From CAWBVG01 sp963792175 (GTDB taxonomy: Bacteria; Acidobacteriota; Vicinamibacteria; Vicinamibacterales; CAVVIG01): a stretch of DNA of 64,000 nt. The stretch lies in contig CAWBVG010000030.1 of the NCBI GenBank assembly GCA_963792175.1, forward strand, positions 121,818 to 185,817. Direction: 5' to 3'. The translations under genes were made by a program, and so were the position numbers. Shown here in pieces: positions 1 through 8,931 of this stretch; position 1 is the first letter of the stretch; every line of letters starts with the position of its first letter. The notes below the pieces were generated by a model, which was given only the letters and a program-made list of their open reading frames with translations, was not told the DNA's origin and searched no databases.

Positions 1-1221
1 CTTCTCCTGCTTGTTGCGCATCACCTTGATCGGCACCGTCGTGCCCGGCTTCGTGGCGACCACCATCTTGACCAGCTCGTCGCTGTTGTTCACCGGCCGT
101 CCGTTGTATTGCACGATGATGTCGCCCGGCTCGATGCCCGCCTTCGCGGCCGCGCCGCCGGCCGGCACCTGCGCGACCAGCGCGCCGCGGCGCTCCTTCA
201 GGCCGAAGTCCTCGAGCGCCTCGCGCGGAATCGGCAGCACCGACACGCCGATGCGGCCCCGCGTGATCTTTCCGTTCCGCAGCTGCGGCAGGAGTTCGCG
301 GACGGTGTTGCTCGGGACCGCGAAGCCGATGCCGATGTTTCCCTCGGACCGCGAGTTCGTGATGATCGCGGTGTTGATGCCGATGACTTCGCCGCGCAGG
401 TTGAGCAGCGGTCCGCCCGAGTTGCCCGGATTGATCGCGGCGTCGGTCTGCAGCATGTCGTTCGACCGTCCGTCGGTGACGCGGAACGCCCTCGACGTCG
501 CGCTGATCACGCCGACCGTGACGGTATGGTCGTAGCCGAACGGGTTGCCGATGGCCATCACCCAGTCGCCCGCCTCGACCTGCGTCGAGTCGCCGAACTT
601 GGCTTCCTGCAGCGGCCGGCTCGGTTTCTCGACCAGCTGAATCAGCGCGCTGTCGGTGAGCGGATCGCGTCCGATGACCTTGGCCTGATAGCTGACGTCA
701 GAGTCGTCGCCGTACAGCACAACCTCGATTTTGATGGCGTCCTCGACCACGTGGTTGTTCGTGAGGATGAAGCCGTCTTTGCTGATGATGAACCCGGTGC
801 CGGCGGCCCTCGTCGTCTGTTCGCGCGGCGGCGTCCGCCGGCCGCGACCCCGCTGGCCGGGCAGCTGAGCGCCGCCCTGATCGTCCTGGTTGCCGCCGCC
901 GCCGCCCGGACCGAAGAACCGATGGAACAGATCGTCCGGGTTGCTGCCGCCGCCGCCGAAGAAATCGGTCAGGTCCTGCGTTTTCGTCTTCATCTCGGTA
1001 CGGATATTGACGACGATCGGCGTGGCCAGCTTGGCCACGTTGCGAAATGTCTGGGCGTCGAGCGGGCCGTTGATCGGCGCGCTGTTCATCGCCGGCACCG
1101 CAATGGTCTGCGCGGACGAGCGCGGCGCCAGGTCGAGACGCGAGGCGATCACCATGCCGACGAACAGTGAAGCCGTCATGAGCAGCAGGGCGTAGAACAG
1201 CGTGGTCTTGCGGGTTGACAT
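1..1221 (-). CDS. HtrA/DegP-family periplasmic serine protease (3' end cut by window edge)
   Basis: Envelope quality-control protease of the S1C family, made as a membrane-anchored or exported protein. All 407 codons inside the window are open. An N-terminal hydrophobic segment lies at about residues 8-28, followed by a Gly/Asp-rich linker at about 70-115. The trypsin-like domain shows the full triad: His157 in TNNHVVED, Asp190 in DPLTDSAL, Ser268 in NPGNSGGPL. Spacings match DegP/DegS. A PDZ domain begins near residue 320 (RGRIGVSVLPIPREAL) and runs off the left edge, so one or two PDZ domains cannot be decided. The ATG at 1221 has a GGAGG motif just upstream. The M24 peptidase gene ends 9 nt upstream on the same strand, so the two may be co-transcribed. 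Family assignment is firm; the substrate is unknown. Confidence 0.95.
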   Translation of the reverse strand, partial: MSTRKTTLFYALLLMTASLFVGMVIASRLDLAPRSSAQTIAVPAMNSAPINGPLDAQTFRNVAKLATPIVVNIRTEMKTKTQDLTDFFGGGGSNPDDLFHRFFGPGGGGGNQDDQGGAQLPGQRGRGRRTPPREQTTRAAGTGFIISKDGFILTNNHVVEDAIKIEVVLYGDDSDVSYQAKVIGRDPLTDSALIQLVEKPSRPLQEAKFGDSTQVEAGDWVMAIGNPFGYDHTVTVGVISATSRAFRVTDGRSNDMLQTDAAINPGNSGGPLLNLRGEVIGINTAIITNSRSEGNIGIGFAVPSNTVRELLPQLRNGKITRGRIGVSVLPIPREALEDFGLKERRGALVAQVPAGGAAAKAGIEPGDIIVQYNGRPVNNSDELVKMVVATKPGTTVPIKVMRNKQEK

Positions 1222-1229
1222 CGAGCCTC

Positions 1230-2441
1230 CTAAACGAGTGCCGCTATCTCGGTCTGCCGCGGTCCGGTGACCGCCGCGTCGCGCGGGGCGACGACCATGT
1301 TGATTTCCGTCCGAACGCCGAAATCGTCGAAGTAGACGCCTGGTTCGATCGTGAAGCCGGAGCCGGCGAGCAGCCGCCGGTCGTCGTGCGTTTCGTAGTC
1401 GTCCATGTTGGCGCCGTTGCCGTGCACGGTCGTCCCGAGACTGTGGCCGGTCCGATGCAGGATGTTATCGGCATACCCGGCGTCGCGCAGTACCGTCATC
1501 GCGGCGCGATCCACTTCCCAGCCGCGGAGCTCTCGTCCGGCGCGCACCGACGACTGGACCAGCTCGACGGCGGCGTCGCGCGCGTCCCGGATGGCGGTAA
1601 ACGCGCGGCCGAATCGTTCGGGCACCGCGCGCCCCGTGTATCCCATCCACGTGATGTCAGCAAACACCGCGCCGGGCGCGTCGAGCTTCCCCCAGAGGTC
1701 CAGCAGGACGAGGTCGTCGTGTCGAATCGCCCGGTGCACCGTTGCAGTAGGCAGGTAATGCGGGTTGCCGGCGTTCGGGCCGACCGACACCATCGGGTCG
1801 GCGTCGCTGATGAGCCCTTCCTCCCGGAACCAGCCGGCCATGAGCTGCTGGATGTCGTACTCCGTCGTGGCGACGCTGTCGCGTACCCGGTGCGCGATGG
1901 CATCGAACGCTCGGTCTTTCACACGGTGGAGTTTTTCAGACGCTTCACGATGTGTCGCAATCGCGGGCGCGTCCCAGACCGTTGAGAAACGCTGCACGAG
2001 GTCGCCGGACGATACGACGTCGACCCCCGACTGGCGCACAAGCTCGACCGTTCCGGCATCGACGCGGGCGACATAGGGAATTGCGCAGGCGGGCGAGTAT
2101 TCCATGGCGACGCGGCGCACGCCGGCCAGCAGCCGCTTGAGGCCGGCTTCGAGCTGCTGCCGCCCCGCGTACCGCTCGGTCGTCCCGGGCAGATGCGCAA
2201 GACAATTTTTCTCAATCGCGTGCACCAGACCGCGCGGCGCGCCGACTGCCGGAATCAGATAGAACCACCGTCGTGTTGCAAGGTGGCCTCCCTGATCGTT
2301 GATACGGGTGACGGCTGTTGCAATCGGGTTGAGCCCGCGGAAGTCGTAGAGGAGCCAGGCGTCGACGCCGTCGGCGGCGAGGGCGGCCTGGACGGCCGCG
2401 ATGTCGATGGCGGGAACCGCAGCCGCCTGAGTCTGGCTCAT
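1230..2441 (-). CDS. M24-family metallopeptidase (Xaa-Pro aminopeptidase-like)
   Basis: Predicted 403-residue cytosolic aminopeptidase or dipeptidase with the pita-bread fold; no signal peptide is seen. The C-terminal half carries the family metal ligands: Asp in LLDLWGKLD, Asp in VFADITWMG, His in HRTGHSLGTTVHG, Glu in FTIEPGVYF and Glu in RTEINMVV. The N-terminal half (VQAALAADGVDAWLLYDFRG) resembles the creatinase/prolidase N domain. I take ATG 2441 as the start; a longer open frame upstream overlaps the divergent gene and has no family similarity. A TATACT hexamer lies 7 nt before this ATG. The HtrA gene follows after 8 nt, so the two probably form an operon. Confidence 0.9.
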   Translation of the reverse strand: MSQTQAAAVPAIDIAAVQAALAADGVDAWLLYDFRGLNPIATAVTRINDQGGHLATRRWFYLIPAVGAPRGLVHAIEKNCLAHLPGTTERYAGRQQLEAGLKRLLAGVRRVAMEYSPACAIPYVARVDAGTVELVRQSGVDVVSSGDLVQRFSTVWDAPAIATHREASEKLHRVKDRAFDAIAHRVRDSVATTEYDIQQLMAGWFREEGLISDADPMVSVGPNAGNPHYLPTATVHRAIRHDDLVLLDLWGKLDAPGAVFADITWMGYTGRAVPERFGRAFTAIRDARDAAVELVQSSVRAGRELRGWEVDRAAMTVLRDAGYADNILHRTGHSLGTTVHGNGANMDDYETHDDRRLLAGSGFTIEPGVYFDDFGVRTEINMVVAPRDAAVTGPRQTEIAALV

Positions 2442-2448
2442 CCCTTCA

Positions 2449-2454
2449 AGTATA
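2449..2454 (-). promoter_or_regulatory. -10-like hexamer for the M24 gene, leaderless geometry
   Basis: On the minus strand TATACT stands 7 nt before ATG 2441. That distance leaves almost no room for a 5' leader, so the transcript would start at or next to the start codon. Inferred from sequence only. Confidence 0.4.
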
Positions 2455-2462
2455 GCCGGGAC

Positions 2463-2468
2463 TATAAT
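2463..2468 (+). promoter_or_regulatory. Candidate -10 box (TATAAT) for the VWFA-related gene
   Basis: A consensus TATAAT lies in the 102-nt gap between divergent genes, 75 nt before ATG 2544. No clear -35 is visible. A leader of about 70 nt with GGAG at 2530-2533 would fit. Confidence 0.4.
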
Positions 2469-2543
2469 CGTAGGACCCGTTTCGCACCTCTGTAATCGAC
2501 GTCTGGCTCGGTCCTCGTGACTCGGACGTGGAGTATTCGCTGT

Positions 2544-4647
2544 ATGTATGGACATGTAAAAAAAGCGGCGCTGATTGTGTTCGCGTCGGGCGCAGTGCTG
2601 ACCGCCGGGCAGCCGCCGGCGCCGGCGCCACAGGCGTCGCAGCCGTCGCAGCCCACCTTCAAAGTGGCCGTCGATTACGTCGAAGTCGACGCCGTCGTCA
2701 CCGATCGCCAAGGTCAGATCGTTCGCGAACTGAAGAAGGAAGACTTCCAGGTGCTGGAAGACGGGAAGGCGCAGACGATCAATACCTTCACGTTCGTCGA
2801 CATTCCGATCGAGCGTGCCGACCGCCCGCTGTACTCCGCGACGCCTTTCGAGCCCGACGTGCGCACGAACGAGCGCGCGTTCGAAGGCCGTGTCTACGTG
2901 ATGATCATCGACGATCTCCACGCGCGGTTCGGTCGCTCCCAGCGCATCAAGAGCGCGGCGAAGCAGTTCATCGAGCGGCGTCTCGGCGCGAACGATCTGA
3001 TGGCCGTGATTCACACCGCGGGCGCGACCAGCAACAGCCAGGAATTCACCAGCAACAAGCGCCTGCTGCTGGCGGCCGTCGACAAGACGCAGGGGCGAAA
3101 GCTCGACTCCGCGACCGTCAACAAGACGAACGAGTACCTACCGCACGCGCGACACCCGGCAGCAGGGCGACCCGCTGAACGACATGGACGACGCGGAGCG
3201 TGCCCAGAACGCCCGTAACACCCTCGACACCATCAAGAACGTCGCGGAGTGGTTCTCGTCGGTGCGCGGCCGCCGCAAGACGATCCTGCTCCTCAGCGAG
3301 GGGATCGACTACGACATCTACGACATGATTCCGAATTCCGGATCGAACCATCATGGCGCCTCGATGGTCCTCGACGCGTCGCGCGACGCGATTGCCGCCG
3401 CGACCCGGTCGAACGTGTCGATCTACGGCATCGATCCGCGGGGCCTGACGGATCTCGGCGACGAGACGATTGAAATCGGCGCGTTCCCCGACGACACGTC
3501 GCTCGGCATCGGACAGGGATCGCTGCAGAACGAGCTCCGGCTGGCACAGGACAGCCTGCGGACGCTCTCGGAAGAGACCGGCGGGTTTGCCGTCGTCAAT
3601 CGGAACGATTTTTCGACGGCGTTCGATCGCATCCAGCAGGACAACAGTTCGTACTACGTGCTCGCCTACTACCCGCCCGACGCCAGGCCCGGACGGGTGC
3701 ACAAGATCGATGTCCGCATGACGCGCCCCGGGCTGACGGTCCGGGCCCGCAGGGGCTACGTCACGCCGAAAAAGGCCACGCCCGCGGCGGTAAACGCGAA
3801 AGACATCAGGACGCCGGAAGTACGGGACGCCATCGAAAGCCCGATTCCGGTCAGCGGGCTGACGATGCACGTCTTCGCGTCGCCGTTCAAGGGCACGGCG
3901 CCCAACGCGTCGGTGCTGCTCGGCGTCGAGCTGCGCGGCCGCGATCTCAAGCTCGACCCGACGGCCAAGATCCTGCTCTCGTACGTCGCCTACGACGCCA
4001 ACGGCAAGGTTCGCGGCGGGACCACCGACACGATGACGATGGGGAACCTCAAGCCGGAGACGAAGACACGCATCGAGGCGACCGGCGTGCGGATGCTGAA
4101 TCGGATGGAGCTTCCGCCAGGGCGATATCAGGTGCGTGTGGCGGCGCACGACACGGCCGGCGGCAACGTCGGTTCGGTGCAGTACGACCTCGACGTGCCG
4201 GACTTCCTCAAGACGCCGTTCAGCATCAGCGGGCTCGTGATGACGTCGCCCTACGCCGCGCAGACGCCGACGGTCCGTCCCGACGAGCAGCTCAAAGCGG
4301 CGCTGCCGGCGTCGCCGGTGGCCTCGCGGTCGTTCCCGCAGAACGATCAGATCGCGCTGTTCGCGGAGGTCTACGACAACGCCGGCGGCACGCCGCACAA
4401 AGTCGACATCACCACGACCATCACGACGGATGAAGGACGCGAGCTCTTCAAGACGAACGAGGAGCGCGATTCGGCCGATCTCGGCGGCAAGACCGGCGGC
4501 TATGGCTACATGACGAAGATTCCGCTCAAGGACATCGCGCCCGGCGATTACGTGCTGACCGTGTCGGCGCGCACGCGGCTGGGGAACGCGACGCCGGTGA
4601 CGCGGCAGGTGCGGCTCACGGTCACGCCGCCGGTCGGGCCGCGATGA
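2544..4647 (+). CDS. VWFA-related domain secreted protein (frame break near 3137)
   Basis: Secreted protein of the VWFA-related family that is very abundant in Acidobacteriota; molecular role unknown. A signal peptide (KKAALIVFASGAVLTAG) precedes a conserved opening (VDYVEVDAVVTDRQGQIVRELKKEDF as a region, with the LKKEDF turn), then the VWA-like core including VYVMIIDDLHARFG and, later, TILLLSEGIDY and SIYGIDPRGL. The YYVLAYYP motif and a C-terminal beta-rich region follow. Frame 3 is used up to about 3137 and frame 1 from about 3139; removing one base in GAGTACCTACCG restores a continuous protein (NEYYRTRD). I read this as one gene with an indel, probably an assembly error. ATG 2544 is preferred over GTG 2517 because it opens directly into the signal peptide. 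The stop overlaps the ATG of the next gene (ATGA). Confidence 0.85.
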
Positions 4648-5173
4648 TCGCTTCTGTCCTGGCTGTCGCGCTGTTCACCGGCACGACGGCTTTTCACGAA
4701 GGCTCGAAGAAACACGAAGATCACGAAACTCTTTTTCTAAAGAAAGAACTTCGTGTCCTTCGTGGTCCTGTCGTGCCTTCGTGATAAACCGTTGGGGATG
4801 GAGCAGAGCGCCGACGCCCCCCGCACGGTCGATAAAGGCGGGCAGAGCAACATCGACGAAGCCAGGCAAGTCGTGGTTCGAACCGACGCGCGAGTGGACG
4901 AAGCTCTGGCAGCAACACTCACCGGATCGTCAGCGCCCGGCGGTCGACTTTGCCAAGGACATGATCGTCGGCGTGTTCATGGGCAGCCGATCGACCGCGG
5001 GTTACAACATCTCGATCGTCAGCACGTTCGCGAAGGACGGCAACGTGCTGGTGCGGTATCAGGAATCGGCGCCGCGGCCGGGCACGATGGCCGCGCAGGT
5101 GCTGACCTTCCCGTATCACCTCGTCGCGATTCCGAAGGCGGCAGGCGAGGTGAAGTTCGAGAAGATCCAATAA
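4644..5173 (+). pseudogene. PrcB-like secreted protein, interrupted by a palindromic repeat and frameshifted
   Basis: The original start is very likely ATG 4644, which overlaps the VWFA stop as ATGA and opens a signal peptide (MIASVLAVALFTGTTA). After 17 codons the frame runs into an inverted repeat (4695-4783) and stops at TGA 4782. The mature domain resumes downstream near 4820: TVDKGGQSNIDEARQVVVRT in frame 1, then EWTKLWQQHSPDRQRPAVDF to KFEKIQ in frame 2, with a single-base break near 4888. The domain matches PrcB C-terminal-type proteins (PAVDFAKDMIVGVFMGSRSTAGY, as a region). As sequenced, no single frame joins signal and domain, so the gene is either broken or corrupted in assembly. 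Confidence 0.65.
4695..4783. repeat. Imperfect palindrome built of CACGAA / TTCGTG units
   Basis: The left arm holds repeated CACGAA (CACGAAGGC, ACACGAAGATCACGAAA). The right arm holds the mirror TTCGTG set (CTTCGTGTCCTTCGTGG, TCGTGCCTTCGTG). The ends pair well: TCACGAAGGC against GCCTTCGTGA. A second copy of the same family lies at 18778-18836. It sits inside a coding sequence and supplies the premature stop. Confidence 0.75.
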
Positions 5174-5339
5174 AGTTAAAAGTTAAAAGTTAAAAGGTAA
5201 AAGTTAAAACCAGGAAGACTGCCAAATGAAAAGGGCCGGCGAGCGGCGACGCTCGACGGCCCTTTTCGTCTTTCGAGTTCTAACTTTACTTTTACTTTGA
5301 AGTTTAACTTTTAACTTCTAACTTTTAACTTTTCACTTT
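5174..5339. repeat. Mirrored AGTTAAA / TTAACTT tandem arrays around a terminator
   Basis: Directly after the stop at 5171-5173 come about five AGTTAAA-type 7-mers (5174-5209). From 5278 to 5339 the complementary TTAACTT units are repeated. The two arms can pair with each other and enclose a GC-rich hairpin at 5229-5266. The whole lies between two convergent genes. Confidence 0.85.
5229..5266. terminator. Bidirectional intrinsic terminator
   Basis: AAAAGGGCC followed by CGAGCG, loop GCGA, CGCTCG and GGCCCTTTT. The stem is flanked by A-tract and T-tract, so it can stop transcription from both convergent genes. Confidence 0.85.
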
Positions 5340-5839
5340 TTCTTAGCAGCTGGCTTGGTCGCCGACGCTGGCTTCGCCGCGGGTTCCTTCTCGTCCCCCA
5401 TCTTCGCGACCTTGTGCGGCTTGATCGTGCCGTTGGCGTGCGAGAAGTTGTAGTTGTTCGCCTTCATCTTCGCGTTGTACGGCGTTTCGATGACGATGGT
5501 CTGCACTTCGCCCGGCTGCAGCAGGCCGTTGATCGCCCCCTTGCCGCCGCCGACGGACGCGCCGCCCGCGTCGTACCAGGTTTCGGTGATCGTCAGCCGC
5601 GGGATCGGCGCGTTCGACGTGTTCTTCACCTGAATCTTGGTGATGACCATGTCCTTTTCGCGCTTGGTCACGGGCGTCGTGAAGTCGACTTCCGCCTGGC
5701 CGCGAATCGGCGGCGTCAGCTTCTTGCCCGCCAGGACGGAGGTCATCGGCGGAGCCGCGGGGGTTTGAGCGACCAGCAGAGCGCTGATGAAGGAAACGCC
5801 GACCAGGGTCGCGGCGAATGTACAACGCGCGCGATTCAT
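5333..5839 (-). CDS. Secreted protein with an FxLYD-like beta-sandwich
   Basis: Exported protein of 168 residues, function unknown. A signal peptide covers about residues 1-25 (TFAATLVGVSFISALLVAQ). The body reads like an FxLYD or similar Ig-like fold: VKNTSNAPIPRLTITETWYD, then GGKGAINGLLQPGEVQTIVI. The C-terminus is a Lys/Ala/Pro-rich tail ending AAKKK. The start ATG 5839 is set by GGGAGG a few nt upstream, and a TATACT box lies at 5874-5879. The stop falls within the right arm of the tandem array, so the repeat touches the end of the coding sequence. The domain call is a guess from the pattern. Confidence 0.7.
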   Translation of the reverse strand: MNRARCTFAATLVGVSFISALLVAQTPAAPPMTSVLAGKKLTPPIRGQAEVDFTTPVTKREKDMVITKIQVKNTSNAPIPRLTITETWYDAGGASVGGGKGAINGLLQPGEVQTIVIETPYNAKMKANNYNFSHANGTIKPHKVAKMGDEKEPAAKPASATKPAAKKK

Positions 5840-5873
5840 AAATGTCCTCCCGGAAAACAACCGAAAACGCGAA

Positions 5874-5879
5874 AGTATA
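5874..5879 (-). promoter_or_regulatory. Candidate -10 box (TATACT) with normal leader
   Basis: TATACT on the minus strand lies 34 nt before ATG 5839, with a GGGAGG ribosome site between. This is an ordinary leadered promoter and contrasts with the leaderless geometry of other genes here. Confidence 0.5.
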
Positions 5880-5881
5880 CC

Positions 5882-6340
5882 CTACATCTCCCCGTTCCAA
5901 TCCTCGGGCTCGGGGGAGACCGAGCGGAAGATTTCCATGTGCCATTTCCCGCCGCCCCACGGCTCGATGACTTCCGCGGCCACGACGTCGACGAGAATTT
6001 CCGAGAACAGCCGGCCTTCGGGGTCGTTCTCGAGGTGATAGGCCGGTTCGTCCCACCCGAAGTTCGGGTAGAGCATCAGCGTCAGGAACAGATCGTAGCC
6101 ATCGTCGACGACAATCAGCTGGCCGCACGGGCGCTTCTGCGTGGAGTGGTAGATCAGGTATTTTTCCGCGCTGTGCGCGCGGATGTATCGTTTCAGCGCG
6201 AAGTCGCGCGCGACGACTTCCTCGACGGCAATTTTCTTGTCCCAGCAATCGCGGCAGTATTTCTCTTCGCCGCGCGGTTCCGACACGTCCTTGGCGCCGC
6301 ACAGCGCGCAGCGCGACTTGACGACCGTCTTGCGTGGCAT
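5882..6340 (-). CDS. Zinc-ribbon protein of unknown function
   Basis: Predicted 152-residue cytosolic protein. The N-terminus carries a four-cysteine zinc-ribbon pattern, Cys11-x2-Cys14 and Cys29-x2-Cys32 (RCALCGAKD ... YCRDCWD). The remainder is a mixed alpha/beta domain with no motif I recognise (KYLIYHSTQKRPCGQLIVVD, YDLFLTLMLYPNFGWDEP). No signal peptide or membrane segment. The start at ATG 6340 places the cysteine motif at the N-terminus. A TAGACT hexamer stands 7 nt upstream, so the message may be leaderless. It is divergent from the VOC gene, whose possible upstream ATGs begin at 6341. Confidence 0.7.
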   Translation of the reverse strand: MPRKTVVKSRCALCGAKDVSEPRGEEKYCRDCWDKKIAVEEVVARDFALKRYIRAHSAEKYLIYHSTQKRPCGQLIVVDDGYDLFLTLMLYPNFGWDEPAYHLENDPEGRLFSEILVDVVAAEVIEPWGGGKWHMEIFRSVSPEPEDWNGEM

Positions 6341-6347
6341 ATGATGA

Positions 6348-6353
6348 AGTCTA
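6348..6353 (-). promoter_or_regulatory. -10-like hexamer for the zinc-ribbon gene, leaderless geometry
   Basis: TAGACT on the minus strand, 7 nt before ATG 6340; no Shine-Dalgarno between. Confidence 0.35.
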
Positions 6354-6358
6354 GCACC

Positions 6359-6772
6359 ATGGAACGGCCCACGCACGCCGGCCTCCGGCACCTCGCACTC
6401 AACGTACGCGACCTGCCGGCGATGAAGCGCTTCTATGTCGAACTGCTCGGGTTCGTCGTGGAATGGGAGCCGGATCCCGACAACGTCTACCTGTCGTCGG
6501 GCCTCGATAATCTCGCCCTCCATCGTTCGACGGCGCTCGCGACCGATCGTTCGGCGTCAGCGAGCGGCGCCGGCGCGCTCGATCATCTGGGATTGATCGT
6601 ACGAACGCCGGACGACGTCGATCGCTGGGCGACGTTTCTCGAAGGCAGCGGCGTGCCGATGTCGGCGAAACCGAAGACGCACCGGGACGGCGCGCGCAGT
6701 TGTTACTTTCGGGATCCGGACGGCAACAGCGTCCAGATCATTCACCACCCGCCGATCAGTCAAAAAACATAA
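6359..6772 (+). CDS. VOC-family (glyoxalase/dioxygenase-like) protein
   Basis: Small cytosolic protein (137 residues) with the paired beta-alpha-beta-beta-beta modules of the vicinal oxygen chelate superfamily. Module one: GLRHLALNVRDLPAMKRFYVE, as a region, with a His ligand position in RHLAL. Module two begins DHLGLIVRTPDDVDRW and ends YFRDPDGNSVQIIHHP. The usual second-module Glu appears to be Gln (VQII), so metal binding may be altered. Substrate unknown; the superfamily covers glyoxalases, ring-cleaving dioxygenases and drug-binding proteins. In-frame ATGs at 6341 and 6344 are alternative starts. The 3' end overlaps the convergent phosphorylase gene by 17 nt. Confidence 0.8.
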   Translation: MERPTHAGLRHLALNVRDLPAMKRFYVELLGFVVEWEPDPDNVYLSSGLDNLALHRSTALATDRSASASGAGALDHLGLIVRTPDDVDRWATFLEGSGVPMSAKPKTHRDGARSCYFRDPDGNSVQIIHHPPISQKT

Positions 6773-8931
6773 AGGGGCTAGGGGCTAGGTGGGCTAGCCG
6801 TCCTTCGAGAGCCGGGGCGTACATGCGCTCCGTGTATTCCTTGACCATGCGGCGAGCCGAGAAACGCGGCGCCACGGTGATGATGGCTTGCTTCACCGTG
6901 GCAATCCACCGGCGCGGCACCTGGCTCTCGTCGCGATCGTAGAACGCGGGCACGACTTCTTCTTCGAGCAACCGGTACAGCGCGTCGGCGTCGCCGGCAT
7001 CGATGGCGTCGTAGTTGTCGCCGCCGACACCGCCGTCGATGACCCATCCGTTCGCGCCGGTAAACCCTTCCGCCCACCAGCCGTCGCCGATGCTCAGGTG
7101 CGGCACGCCGTTGATCGCGGCCTTCATGCCGCTGGTGCCGCTCGCTTCGAGCGGCTTGCGCGGGTTGTTCAGCCACACGTCGCAGCCCTGCACCAGGAAG
7201 TGGGCCACATGCAGGTCGTAATCGTCGACGAACGCCACACGGCCGCCGAACATCGGCTCGAGCGCGTGACGGTAGACATGCTGCAGATGGTGCTTGCCGA
7301 TGTCGTCAGCGGGGTGCGACTTGCCCGCGAAGATGATCTGAACGGGCCGGCCGGTCGCGTTCAGGATGCGCGCGAGCCGCTCCGGATCGTGAAACACCAG
7401 CTCGGGCCGCTTGTAGCCGGTGAACCGCCGCGCGAAGCCGATCGTCAGCGCGTCCGGATCGAGCAGCGTCCCCGCGGCGACGACGCGCGGGATGCCGACG
7501 TGCTCGTCGACCCAGCGCCGCCGCGCTCGATCGCGCACGAACGTGAACAGATAGCGGCGCAGCGCCTGGCGGACCGTCCATAACTCGTGATCCGGAATCG
7601 TCAGGACGCCTTCCCACAACGCCGGGTCGTCGTGCCGCTCGAGCCAGTCGTTTCCCAGGTACTTCGAAAAGAGATCGGAGAGCTCGCTGGCAATCCAGGT
7701 CGGCACGTGGACGCCGTTCGTGACCGCCGCGACCGGCCGCTGCGCTTCGGGCAGGTCGGGCCACATCGGCGCGAACATCGCGCGCGTCACATGGCCGTGG
7801 AGCTGGCTGACCGCGTTGGTGGATCCGGCCGAGCGGATGGCGAGCGCGGTCATGTTGAACTGCGGAGCCGCCGCCGTTGTCGTAGGCGCCGAGCGCGAGA
7901 AACCGCTCGCGGTTCGGGCCGAGCGTTCCCCAGGCGCCCGCGAGATGCGTCTCGACGAGGTGGAACGGAAACGCGTCGTGGCCCGCCGGCACCGGCGTGT
8001 GCGTCGTGAAGATCGTCGTCCGGCGGATCTCGTCCACCGCCGCGTCGAACGTGGCGCCGTGCTCGATGAGGTCGCGGATCCGCTGCAGGACGACGAATCC
8101 GGCGTGCCCTTCGTTGAGGTGAAACACCGCCGGCTCGACGCCCAGCGCCCGCAACGTCCGGACGCCGCCGATCCCCAGGATGATTTCCTGCTGGATCCGG
8201 GTTTCGCGGTCGCCGCCATAGAGCCGCGCCGAGAGATCGCGATCCCACGGCGCGTTCTCTTCGAGGTCGGTGTCGAGGAGATAGAGCTTGACGCGGCCGA
8301 CGCGGACCCGCCAGACGGCGACCAGCACCGATCGATCGCCAAGCGGGACGGCGGTGACGCACGGCCGGCCGTCCGGGGTCAGCGCCTGCTCGATCGGGGC
8401 GTCGGCCCAGTTGATCTTCTCGTAGCTCTCTTCCTGCCATCCTTCCGCCGACAGCCGCTGGTGGAAGTAGCCCTGCGGGTACATGAAGCCGACGCCGATC
8501 AGCGGCACGCCGAGGTCGCTCGCTTCCTTGCAGTGGTCGCCGGCCAGCACGCCGAGCCCGCCGGCGTAAATCGGCAACGACTGATGCAGCGCGAACTCGG
8601 CGGAGAAGTAGGCAATGGTCTGGCCGTTGAGGTGCGGGAACCGATGCGACCACCAGGTATTGCGCGCCGCCCGCGCATCGTCCAGCGCCGCGATCGCCTT
8701 GTCGTACCGCGCGAGAAACTCGGGATCGGTCGCGGCGGCCTCGAGCTTCTCCCGCGGGATCAGCCACAGCATGCGAGCCGGGTTGTGCGCCGTCGCGCGC
8801 CACAGCTGGTAGTCCAGGCGCCGGAACACGATGCGCGCGTCGAGATGCCAGCTCCACCAGAGATCGAGGGCCAGTTCCTCGAGGCGCGCGATTCGTTCCG
8901 GGAGTGGGGACAGTGTGGAGTATCTCGTCAT
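6756..8931 (-). CDS. glgP: Alpha-glucan phosphorylase (frame break near 7860)
   Basis: GT35 enzyme that releases glucose-1-phosphate from glycogen or maltodextrin, of the short alpha-glucan-family type (about 724 residues if repaired). Key sites: substrate region TIAYFSAEFALHQSLPIYAG, as a region; HLNEGHAGFV; GFARRFTGYKRPEL; and the pyridoxal-phosphate lysine in EASGTSGMKAAINGV. The N-terminal two thirds and C-terminal third lie in different frames that meet around 7855-7870 (AYDNGGGS joining QFNMTALAIRSA); a single-base indel explains it. Start ATG 8931 overlaps the stop of the dehydratase gene (ATGA), implying translational coupling. The last codons lie in a GGGGCTA repeat shared with the convergent VOC gene. 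Confidence 0.88.
6774..6797. repeat. GGGGCTA tandem repeat at a convergent gene junction
   Basis: Two perfect 7-mers (GGGGCTA) and a variant (GGTGGGCTAG) cover the 3' end of the phosphorylase gene, right after the VOC stop. The array encodes its near-terminal residues (RLAHLAPS). Confidence 0.6.

Noticed and set aside
109..1170. Long plus-strand open frame opposite the HtrA gene
   Set aside because: Arg/Asp-rich composition typical of an antisense shadow in high-GC DNA; the minus strand has a complete protease triad.
3118..4398. Minus-strand open frame inside the VWFA-related gene
   Set aside because: No motif, and plus-strand similarity continues across the whole interval.
5174..5339. CRISPR array
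   Set aside because: Units of 7 bp without spacers, mirrored, and no cas genes in the window.
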